Part shown: piece by piece, positions 1-5,306 of the stretch
Position numbering within the stretch: the stretch's first letter is position 1
Layout of the letters: the number at the start of each line of letters is the position of its first letter
Program-made: the position numbers and the translations under genes
NCBI GenBank assembly: GCA_035686605.1
Contig: DASRZI010000048.1
Coordinates: 1 to 5,306 of the forward strand
DNA from: UBA11865 sp035686605
GTDB taxonomy: Bacteria > Chloroflexota > Anaerolineae > Promineifilales > Promineifilaceae
DNA length: 5,306 nucleotides
Direction of reading: 5' to 3'
The notes under the pieces: model-generated
Told to the model about the DNA's origin: nothing
Databases searched by the model: none
The model's input: only the letters and a program-made list of their open reading frames with translations

Positions 1-1
1 A

Positions 2-259
2 GAGCTGGATTTGACCTGGTCGATCACCCTGGAAGATTCAGACCTCGTCGTAAAGAGAAGACGGCAGGGACAAAGCAAATTAGCAGCGATAACGAATGAT
101 GTATTTTCTGACGGTTGGATGGCCCCCATTCTGCATTCGAGCGGAAGGCCCCTCGCGATGGCTTTCGATCGCGATCAGGATCGATCTGTGTCCGGATTTC
201 GAATATCAGACTCCGGGGCCAGGGTTAAGAACCTACGGTTCGTAAAAGTAGGCCCTTGA
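2..259 (+). CDS. C-terminal end of a probable beta-lactamase-family serine hydrolase (5' partial)
   Basis: The reading frame is open from the left edge and ends at TGA 257-259, giving the last 85 residues of a longer protein. It begins with ELDLTWSITLED and ends with a GFRISDSGARVKNLRFVKV-like strand. Alternating short hydrophobic strands, a DVF segment near residues 33-35 of the fragment, an AFDRD segment and the final 'RVKNLRF' stretch are typical of the small beta-sandwich domain that follows the catalytic domain in many class C beta-lactamase-like hydrolases and D-aminopeptidase-like proteins. The SxxK and YxN catalytic motifs would lie upstream of the window, so the family is inferred only from this tail. 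TTG at 11 is not a likely start, because the homology-like pattern continues upstream to the edge. It could instead be a similar accessory domain of another secreted hydrolase. The domain assignment is moderate; the coding call is firmer. Confidence 0.6.
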   Translation, partial: ELDLTWSITLEDSDLVVKRRRQGQSKLAAITNDVFSDGWMAPILHSSGRPLAMAFDRDQDRSVSGFRISDSGARVKNLRFVKVGP

Positions 260-300
260 ATAACATATATGGTCACATCCGACGTGAGAATAAATATCGC

Positions 301-364
301 ATAACAGGTATAAATAGACAGCGGGGATGATTTCAAGAGCTGCAATGTCTTATACCGCTGTTAT
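301..364. repeat. Imperfect inverted repeat / potential stem-loop
   Basis: The left arm at 301-320 (ATAACAGGTATAAATAGACA) matches the reverse complement of 346-364 (ATAACAGCGGTATAAGACA). The paired blocks are 7, 6 and 4 bases. They are interrupted by a 2-base bulge (CG, 357-356) on the right and a 3-base bulge (ATA) on the left. The loop is about 25 bases. An alternative pairing is also possible: ACAGCGG at 318-324 is complementary to CCGCTGT at 355-361, and this excludes the first fold. There is no T-run, so it is not a standard terminator. It may be an operator for a dimeric regulator, a structured leader or mRNA 3' end, or chance. Confidence 0.5.
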
Positions 365-442
365 TGAAAGATCCTCCGTGGAACGACGAAGCAGCCGACG
401 CCTAGATTCATCTCGTCCCCTGGCTATGGCTTCTTTTCAAGT

Positions 443-448
443 TAGAAT
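443..448 (+). promoter_or_regulatory. Possible -10 box for a leaderless acetyltransferase mRNA
   Basis: TAGAAT at 443-448 matches five of six bases of the TATAAT consensus. Transcription would start around 455-457, essentially at the ATG at 457. The upstream stretch (430-456) has no purine-rich Shine-Dalgarno sequence, which agrees with leaderless translation. No good -35 box lies 16-18 bases upstream, so the call is tentative. Confidence 0.3.
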
Positions 449-456
449 CTACTCGT

Positions 457-1287
457 ATGGATTCGCAACCAACTCTAGCGGATGGCCTTCGGCGGGCTGT
501 TCTCGATTATCTTGAAATAGACCGGCAAAAGGCCCCAAATCCTTTCTTTCTGGAAACCCTCATTACCGCCTATACCCGGCGTGTTCCATGGGAGAGCGCC
601 TTTAGGATCGCAAAACGCGCAAAAACCCGCGAAACCATCGATTGTCCTCGCTGGCCTGATGAATTCTGGACGGACGCCATTGAGAAGGGTGGGGGCGGGA
701 CGTGTTTTGAGAGTAATTATGCGTTTTTCGCACTTCTCTCCACTCTGGGATATCGAGGATACCTTACCATTAATGACATGGGAGATTCGGCCGGCTGCCA
801 TGCGGCTATCGTGCTGCATATGGTGGAAGGTTTGTGTCTCGCCGATGTTGGACTGCCCATTTACATTCCCTTGCCCATGAGCAGATCTGATAAGACCAGC
901 CGAAGCAGTCCCTTTCATACCTACATTGTCACGCCAATGGCCTCCGATCGCTACCAGGTAGACCGCGACCGCCATCCCAAGTCAAACTGTTACACCTTAG
1001 TAAACAGACCAGTAACAGAGGATCAATTCAGGCGAGCCATAATCAATGACTACAGTCCTGGAGGTCTTTTCCTCAATAGAGTCATTATATCTAAGGTGAT
1101 TGGGGAGCATGTCTGGCGATTTAATAGCGAGGAGCGGCCATTTCATCTGGAGAGATTTATCAACGGAGCAATGGAAACTCAGGAGCTGCCGGACGATCCA
1201 GGCGAGATCTCGGCGGTAATTAGCGAAGTGTTCTCTATCGACGAGGAGACTTTCTATACCGCATTGCTCCAGACAATAACGATCTAG
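457..1287 (+). CDS. Divergent arylamine N-acetyltransferase (NAT) family protein
   Basis: The 276-residue product has the NAT fold signature, with a papain-like Cys-His-Asp triad. Cys83 lies in GGGGTCFESN (family consensus RGGxCFExN), His115 in GCHAAIV and Asp130 in LADVGLP. The His-Asp spacing of 15 residues is the same as in the well-studied Salmonella enzyme (H107/D122 by memory). VPWESAF near residues 43-49 corresponds to the usual VPFEN motif. Length fits the family (about 255-290). Such enzymes are cytosolic and move an acetyl or other acyl group from coenzyme A to an arylamine, arylhydrazine or related acceptor through a thioester on Cys. The motifs around the triad are altered, with Gly-rich and Trp/Ser replacements, so the acceptor and even the acyl donor are uncertain. 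ATG 457 is the only usual start after an in-frame TAG at 403-405. There is no Shine-Dalgarno site. The gene is convergent with the membrane protein gene, 66 bases away. A transglutaminase-like hydrolase is a less likely alternative. Confidence 0.8.
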   Translation: MDSQPTLADGLRRAVLDYLEIDRQKAPNPFFLETLITAYTRRVPWESAFRIAKRAKTRETIDCPRWPDEFWTDAIEKGGGGTCFESNYAFFALLSTLGYRGYLTINDMGDSAGCHAAIVLHMVEGLCLADVGLPIYIPLPMSRSDKTSRSSPFHTYIVTPMASDRYQVDRDRHPKSNCYTLVNRPVTEDQFRRAIINDYSPGGLFLNRVIISKVIGEHVWRFNSEERPFHLERFINGAMETQELPDDPGEISAVISEVFSIDEETFYTALLQTITI

Positions 1288-1353
1288 CATTCGACTCATC
1301 GAAACCCAAAGAATACGACCTTGGAAATTGTCTACAACAGGGGGTGTGGGAAA

Positions 1354-1722
1354 TTAGACAGATGTTGCGATGGCTCGAAACGCGATTCCAGTTAACAGGA
1401 GTGTTAGGATGGCGTAATACCACTGCGCTTGATGGGAGTCATCACCCTTTGTAAAGGCGAAGAGCGCAGGAAGGGCAAGCAAGGCCACAGCACCGTAGAG
1501 CAGATGTATGGTTCCACCGGGTCGTGCGCCGCTGATTATCAGTATGAGCCCGAGCACTCCTTGGAGCAGGAACACAATTTCTCCGATTACCAGGGCTCCC
1601 AGGTAGCTCGCCTCCACACCCTTGCCCCGGAATGCTCGAAGCACACCCCAAATGCCCAGTAACGCAAAGAACAGAATGGAGGTTATCGATATTACTCTAT
1701 GCAGCTCTCTAATGACGTCCAT
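1354..1722 (-). CDS. Small four-helix integral membrane protein of unknown function
   Basis: The 122-residue product is strongly hydrophobic. Four membrane segments can be drawn at about residues 11-31, 41-63, 72-90 and 102-119, joined by short loops with basic residues (R29, R32, K34, R67, K92). No signal peptide is separable from the first helix. Polar residues stand out: His8 before helix 1, Glu48 and Gln54 inside helix 2, His73 at the start of helix 3 in HLLYGA, and His97 in the loop before helix 4. Paired His residues could bind haem or a metal as in small cytochrome b-type proteins, but this is only inference. I do not recognise a named family. The coding call is strong: ATG at 1722-1720 has an AGGAGGT site upstream at 1739-1733 and a good promoter behind it, and the stop is TAA at 1356-1354. 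The gene stands alone on its strand, divergent from folC and convergent with the acetyltransferase gene. Confidence 0.8.
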   Translation of the reverse strand: MDVIRELHRVISITSILFFALLGIWGVLRAFRGKGVEASYLGALVIGEIVFLLQGVLGLILIISGARPGGTIHLLYGAVALLALPALFAFTKGDDSHQAQWYYAILTLLLTGIAFRAIATSV

Positions 1723-1732
1723 AGCTTTACTG

Positions 1733-1739
1733 ACCTCCT
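1733..1739 (-). promoter_or_regulatory. Shine-Dalgarno site of the membrane protein gene
   Basis: Read on the minus strand, 1739-1733 is AGGAGGT, a near-perfect anti-16S match, with 10 bases before ATG 1722-1720. It fixes the start of this gene. It is the only canonical ribosome binding site found ahead of any gene in the window. Confidence 0.8.
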
Positions 1740-1760
1740 GATTATTCCGTGAGCTTGGTG

Positions 1761-1789
1761 AGTGTAGCTGTCAGAACATACCTTGTCAA
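1761..1789 (-). promoter_or_regulatory. Sigma-70-type promoter of the membrane protein gene
   Basis: On the minus strand a perfect TTGACA -35 box (1789-1784) is followed by a 17-base spacer and TACACT (1766-1761), which matches four of six bases of TATAAT. Transcription would begin near 1754 and give a leader of about 30 bases that contains the AGGAGGT site. Position, spacing and orientation agree with housekeeping sigma-factor control of the minus-strand gene. Confidence 0.6.
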
Positions 1790-1862
1790 CGAATTCTACC
1801 AGGCTAAATCGATCGGCTGGAATGTCATTTACAGACCAGTTAGGTATTAGGTAATTCCGCAT

Positions 1863-1871
1863 TGCTATGAT
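1863..1871 (+). promoter_or_regulatory. Possible extended -10 promoter of folC
   Basis: TGCTATGAT fits the extended -10 pattern TGNTATAAT with one mismatch. Transcription would start near 1878, downstream of ATG 1874 and TTG 1871, which favours the folC start at 1898. No clear -35 box is seen 17 bases upstream, as expected for an extended -10 promoter but also for a chance match. Confidence 0.3.
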
Positions 1872-1897
1872 TGATGAATAAGCTACAATCCGCCGTC

Positions 1898-3295
1898 ATG
1901 AGTGCCAGCTACCAGGAGGCTCTTGATTATCTGTACGGCTTCGTCAACTTTGAACATCGCCGTCTCGATCGCTACTCACCCGAGCATATTAGCTTGGAGA
2001 GAATTCAAGACTTTCTGGAGCTCCTAGGAAATCCCCAAGAGACATTTCCCTCTATTCACATCGCCGGAACGAAGGGCAAAGGATCCGTTGCAGCTATGTG
2101 TGCTTTCAGCCTGCGAGCTTCTGGGCTAAAGTGTGCCTTGTACACATCGCCACATCTGCAGGATTTTAGAGATCGAATTCGCATATTGACTCCTGACGAC
2201 GCCGACGGTCGCATTAGCGAAGAGAAAATAGTCGAATTGATTGACCGAATAGGGCCTAAAGCTGAGCTGATAGAAGACCTTACCTGGTACGAGCTGGTCA
2301 CGGCCATCGCCTTCATTCATTTTGCCGAAGCAGGCGTCGATATTGCCGCTATCGAAGTTGGTCTGGGAGGTCGACTGGATGCCACCAATGTCATCACCCC
2401 CTTGGTTTCGGTGATCACTTCTCTGAGTTTTGACCATACCTCTCTTCTCGGCGATTCGCTAGCGGAAATCGCCGTCGAGAAGGGTGGTATCGTGAAATAC
2501 GGCGTGCCGGTCGTATCGTCTCCTCAAGATCCAGAGGCACTATCCCAAATTGAGAGAATAGCCCACGAGAATGAAGCACCCTTGATGGTGATCGGTCGTG
2601 AGTGGCGTTATGCGATGGTTGAAAACGGGTCCGAGGAAAAGCCGAACGCCCTACCCATGGTCCAACATATCGTCATTACCGGTTCACCTGACTCGGCTAT
2701 TGCTCCCGTCGGCTCGCGTTTTGACCTCGCTCTGGCGGGACACCACCAGCAGGAAAACGCCCTTGTGGCCCTGGCTGCCTTGGAGGTGGCAAGAGATTCG
2801 TTTCCAGCTTTGACGCAAGCCACGGTAAAACTAGGTTTATCCCAAGTTTTCTGGCCCGGCAGGATGCAGATACTGGCTCAAGGAGGAGAATCACCAACGC
2901 TATTGGTCGATTGCGCTCACAATGTCGACTCTGCCCAGAAGCTGGCTTATACCCTCGAGAATGAGATCGAATACAGACGGCTCATACTGGTCATTGGCAC
3001 CACAGCGGACAAAGATGTAAGGGGCATTATGAACGCCTTGCTGCCACTGTGCGATTACCTGGTGTTCACCACTTCAGGACACCCACGAGCCAGCGATCCA
3101 GACGAATTGGTGCAGCTCGCATTTAAACTGGGGTTCGAATCACGGGCAGAACCCAACGTGGTCGAAGCGGTACGCGAGGCGCGCCGCCTGGCTGGTGCGG
3201 GCGATCTCGTCTGTGTAACCGGCTCAATTTTCGTCGTCGGAGACTTGCTTAATCATTGGGAAGCTCTACAATCGCAGCTATGGGTAGAGAAGTAA
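1898..3295 (+). CDS. folC: Bifunctional folylpolyglutamate synthase/dihydrofolate synthase
   Basis: This cytosolic Mur-ligase-like enzyme joins L-glutamate to dihydropteroate and then to reduced folates, using ATP through an acyl-phosphate. Counting from ATG 1898 (465 residues), it has the P-loop GTKGKGS at 57-63, TSPHL at 83-87, EVGLGGRLDATN at 153-164, DHT at 179-181, and an EKGG segment at 194-197, where K195 is the likely carbamylated Lys. Further on are the GHHQQEN ATP-site motif at 281-287, WPGR at 319-322, DCAHN at 338-342, TADKD at 369-373 and TGS at 441-443. The length is slightly above the usual 420-440. Two family motifs vary: EKAG reads EKGG and DGAHN reads DCAHN. In-frame starts TTG 1871 and ATG 1874 are also open. 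I prefer 1898 because MSASYQEALDYL aligns with the usual family N-terminus and a promoter-like element overlaps the earlier starts. None has a Shine-Dalgarno site. Lon follows after 25 bases, suggesting one transcript. Whether both synthase activities are present cannot be read from sequence alone. Confidence 0.93.
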   Translation: MSASYQEALDYLYGFVNFEHRRLDRYSPEHISLERIQDFLELLGNPQETFPSIHIAGTKGKGSVAAMCAFSLRASGLKCALYTSPHLQDFRDRIRILTPDDADGRISEEKIVELIDRIGPKAELIEDLTWYELVTAIAFIHFAEAGVDIAAIEVGLGGRLDATNVITPLVSVITSLSFDHTSLLGDSLAEIAVEKGGIVKYGVPVVSSPQDPEALSQIERIAHENEAPLMVIGREWRYAMVENGSEEKPNALPMVQHIVITGSPDSAIAPVGSRFDLALAGHHQQENALVALAALEVARDSFPALTQATVKLGLSQVFWPGRMQILAQGGESPTLLVDCAHNVDSAQKLAYTLENEIEYRRLILVIGTTADKDVRGIMNALLPLCDYLVFTTSGHPRASDPDELVQLAFKLGFESRAEPNVVEAVREARRLAGAGDLVCVTGSIFVVGDLLNHWEALQSQLWVEK

Positions 3296-3320
3296 AATAG
3301 CCCTCCTGGAACAGTAAAAT

Positions 3321-5306
3321 ATGAAAGAGGACGATCAATTCGATTTCGGCCAATTATCAGATTTCATGGGCGTGGCCATGCCCTTTGGCGAAGATCTCTT
3401 TGAAGATGAGGCAGACGTTGATCTAGAAGACGGTATCATCGAAAGGCCGTTCTTGCCTTTGCGGGATCTGGTCCTTTTCCCTCAGATGGTTATGCCATTG
3501 TTCGTGGGAAGGGAGCGCTCGCTGGCCGCCATCAAGGCCGCCGTGGCTAATGATGAGACCTTGATTGTCGCGGCTCAAGAGGATGGGGAGATAGTTGATC
3601 CGTCAGAGGACGATATCTACCGGATCGGCACCGAGGTCATGATCGGCCGGACCCTCCGGATGCCAGATACCACCACAAGCGTCCTCGCTCAAGGTCGACG
3701 CCGGATTGAGATCCTGGAGTTTACCCAGTGGGATCCCTATATTCGGGTCAGGGTCAGAGCCATCCCAGAACCGGATGAATGGCAAAATACAACCGAAGCT
3801 TTGATGAGAGCGGTTGTCGCTCTTTTTGAGAAGGTCGTCGATTTAAATAGGAAGCTGCCAGATGAGGTATATGCCTTCGCAATCAACATCGAGGAGCCTG
3901 GTTGGTTAGCTGATTTCATTGCCTCGACACTGGACCTACCTCTCGACATAAAGCAGGAGATCCTGGAGACTTTTGACCCAAACAACAGGCTTCAGAAAGT
4001 AAGCGTGCATCTGGCTCGGGAACTTGATGTCTTGGAGATGGAAGACCAGATCCATTCCCGAGTTCAGCAAGAAGTCGACAAGATGCAGCGCGAGCACTTC
4101 CTACGGGAGCAAATGCGCGTTATTCAGAGCGAATTGGGCGAGATGGACACGTTCACCCAAGAGCTGTCAGAGCTTCGAGAGGCGCTTGATAAAAAAGCGC
4201 TGCCTGATGATGTCCGGGCCAAGGCAGACAAGGAGTTGGCACGGCTTGCGGCTATGCCCCCGATGGCTCCGGAAATCGGCGTCATTCGAACCTATCTTGA
4301 TTGGATTTTGGATCTTCCCTGGCTTGACAAGTCAGACGACAATCTTGACGTCGTCCATGCATCTAAGGTGCTTGATGCTGACCATTATGGTCTCGATAAG
4401 GTAAAGGATCGTATCCTTGAGTTTATCGCCGTAAAGAGTATCGCCGCCGATACGATGCGAACGCCGATTCTCTGCTTTGTAGGACCACCAGGAACTGGAA
4501 AGACATCGATAGGGCAGTCCATCGCCAAGGCCCTGAACCGAGAATTTCTCAGGATCAGCCTTGGTGGCGTACGAGATGAAGCAGAAATCCGTGGACATCG
4601 TCGAACCTACGTGGGAGCCTTGCCCGGCCGTGTTATCCAAGCGATGAGACGGGCAGGAACGGTCAACCCGCTTTTCATGCTGGACGAAGTAGATAAGCTC
4701 GGCCAGGATTTTCGCGGTGATCCGGCCGCTGCCTTGCTTGAGGTTCTGGACCCTGAACAGAATAAGGCATTCGTCGATCATTACCTGGACCTTGATTTTG
4801 ACCTCTCGGAAGTCCTGTTCATTACGACGGCCAACTTGCTCGATACCATCCCACCGGCCCTTCAGGATCGTATGGAGGTCATCGAGTTTTCAGGCTACCT
4901 CGAAGAGGAGAAGATCGAGATAAGCCGCCAGTTCTTGATTCCCCGCCAGCTCAGTCAGCATGGGTTGACGGATTATGGTATCACGCTGGATGAAAGTGGT
5001 TTAAAGATGATCATTCGGCAGTACACTTATGAGGCAGGTGTTCGTAATCTAGAGCGAGAAATCGCCAACGTCTGCCGGAAAGTTGCCCGGAAGGTAGTAG
5101 AGAAGAAACGCCATCCGAAACGAATCACCTCCAACCAGTTGGTTGCCCTCTTGGGACCGCCCCGGATGGTTCAGCAGTTCTTGCGGGAGGAAGATGAAGT
5201 AGGTGTAGCGACCGGCGTAGCCTGGACGGCGGCCGGTGGTGACATTCTGTTCATTGAGGTTACGGTCATGCCCGGCAAAGGCGGGCTTACCATGACCGGC
5301 CAACTT
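3321..5306 (+). CDS. lon: ATP-dependent Lon protease (3' partial)
   Basis: Lon is a cytosolic hexameric AAA+ serine protease that unfolds and degrades damaged and regulatory proteins. The frame is open for 662 codons from ATG 3321 to the right edge. Residues 1-41 form an acidic extension with 15 Asp/Glu and a single Lys. The LON substrate-binding domain follows from about 43 (PLRDLVLFP at 46-54) to 235. The helical linker runs to about 334 and includes REHFLREQMRVIQSELGEMD. The AAA+ module has Walker A GPPGTGKT at 388-395, Walker B LFMLDE at 451-456, sensor-1 Asn505, arginine finger Arg517 and sensor-2 Arg575 in GVRNLERE, all intact. The peptidase domain begins at about 628 (GVATGVAWT), and the window stops before the catalytic Ser-Lys pair. 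The order fits bacterial LonA, without the membrane insert of LonB. The start is supported by position but has only a weak GGA upstream. No CIRCE or other heat-shock operator is seen. It is probably co-transcribed with folC. Confidence 0.95.
   Translation, partial: MKEDDQFDFGQLSDFMGVAMPFGEDLFEDEADVDLEDGIIERPFLPLRDLVLFPQMVMPLFVGRERSLAAIKAAVANDETLIVAAQEDGEIVDPSEDDIYRIGTEVMIGRTLRMPDTTTSVLAQGRRRIEILEFTQWDPYIRVRVRAIPEPDEWQNTTEALMRAVVALFEKVVDLNRKLPDEVYAFAINIEEPGWLADFIASTLDLPLDIKQEILETFDPNNRLQKVSVHLARELDVLEMEDQIHSRVQQEVDKMQREHFLREQMRVIQSELGEMDTFTQELSELREALDKKALPDDVRAKADKELARLAAMPPMAPEIGVIRTYLDWILDLPWLDKSDDNLDVVHASKVLDADHYGLDKVKDRILEFIAVKSIAADTMRTPILCFVGPPGTGKTSIGQSIAKALNREFLRISLGGVRDEAEIRGHRRTYVGALPGRVIQAMRRAGTVNPLFMLDEVDKLGQDFRGDPAAALLEVLDPEQNKAFVDHYLDLDFDLSEVLFITTANLLDTIPPALQDRMEVIEFSGYLEEEKIEISRQFLIPRQLSQHGLTDYGITLDESGLKMIIRQYTYEAGVRNLEREIANVCRKVARKVVEKKRHPKRITSNQLVALLGPPRMVQQFLREEDEVGVATGVAWTAAGGDILFIEVTVMPGKGGLTMTGQL

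Larger units (their letters stand above)
260..456. other. Intergenic region with AT-rich left half, no convincing gene
   Basis: This 197-base gap separates the hydrolase tail from the acetyltransferase gene. The left half is AT-rich and contains TATATG (266-271) and TATAAA (309-314), but neither has a recognisable -35 box at the right distance. An inverted repeat occupies 301-364. A 62-codon frame beginning at ATG 327 crosses the start of the acetyltransferase gene in another frame. It has a low-complexity Ser/Arg-rich product and no ribosome binding site, so I do not regard it as a gene. No rho-independent terminator with a T-run is seen after the upstream gene. Confidence 0.6.

Noticed and set aside
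301..364. Reading the inverted repeat as the ends of a miniature transposable element
   Set aside because: No target-site duplication flanks the arms, the whole element would be only 64 bases, and no second copy is present in the window.
327..515. 62-codon open frame starting at ATG 327
   Set aside because: It overlaps the well-supported acetyltransferase start in another frame, has a Ser/Arg-rich product without recognisable pattern, and has no convincing ribosome binding site.
475..975. 166-codon minus-strand frame inside the acetyltransferase gene
   Set aside because: It is antisense to a gene with a clear catalytic triad, has no initiation signals, and its product looks like a shadow of the opposite strand.
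1288..1353. Possible bidirectional terminator between the convergent genes
   Set aside because: Only a 5-base stem with a 4-base loop (TTCGA ctca TCGAA, 1290-1303) is found, without a T-run on either strand, so it is too weak to call.
1867..1881. Four-codon open frame ATG ATT GAT GAA TAA ahead of folC
   Set aside because: A regulatory upstream peptide is conceivable, but the putative promoter -10 box overlaps it and a frame this short is expected by chance.
3291..3322. Direct repeat AGTAAAATA (3291-3299 and 3313-3321) between folC and lon
   Set aside because: It is short and AT-rich, spans a stop codon and a start codon, and has no further structure; chance is the simplest explanation.
4332..4781. 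149-codon minus-strand frame inside lon
   Set aside because: It lies opposite the conserved AAA+ region of Lon; the frame is open because of codon usage on the coding strand, and the product resembles no known protein.

Overview
The window carries four protein-coding genes plus the tail of a fifth. The order is: end of a serine-hydrolase-like gene (+), an arylamine N-acetyltransferase-like gene (+), a small four-helix membrane protein gene (-), folC (+), and the first 662 codons of lon (+), which runs off the right edge. No RNA gene, CRISPR array, insertion sequence or prophage gene is visible. Base composition is roughly balanced and looks uniform. The protein sequences and the weak use of Shine-Dalgarno sites are compatible with an uncultured or environmental Chloroflexota (Anaerolineae-like) bacterium. 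This assignment is an impression from the FolC and Lon sequences and was not tested.

Left part (1-1287): the fragment ending at 259 resembles the small beta-rich domain that follows many beta-lactamase-family serine hydrolases. A gap of 197 bases follows. It holds an imperfect inverted repeat at 301-364 whose right arm can also pair with a second upstream segment. The gene at 457-1287 has a Cys83-His115-Asp130 triad with the spacing of arylamine N-acetyltransferases, but its surrounding motifs are divergent. A -10-like TAGAAT just before its ATG and the absence of a Shine-Dalgarno site suggest a leaderless mRNA.

Middle part (1288-1897): a 122-residue polytopic membrane protein lies on the minus strand, convergent with the acetyltransferase gene and divergent from folC. 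It has the best expression signals in the window: a perfect TTGACA box, a 17-base spacer, TACACT, and an AGGAGGT ribosome binding site.

Right part (1898-5306): folC (dihydrofolate/folylpolyglutamate synthase) is followed 25 bases later by lon, so the two are probably co-transcribed. Lon shows an acidic N-terminal extension, the substrate-binding N domain, the helical linker and a complete AAA+ module. The window ends at the start of the peptidase domain, before the catalytic Ser and Lys.

The genes are mostly ordinary housekeeping genes. I see no convincing new multi-gene system. The points that deserve a second look are the intergenic inverted repeat, the uncharacterised membrane protein with His and Glu residues in or near its helices, the divergent acetyltransferase, and the contrast between Shine-Dalgarno-led and apparently leaderless genes.
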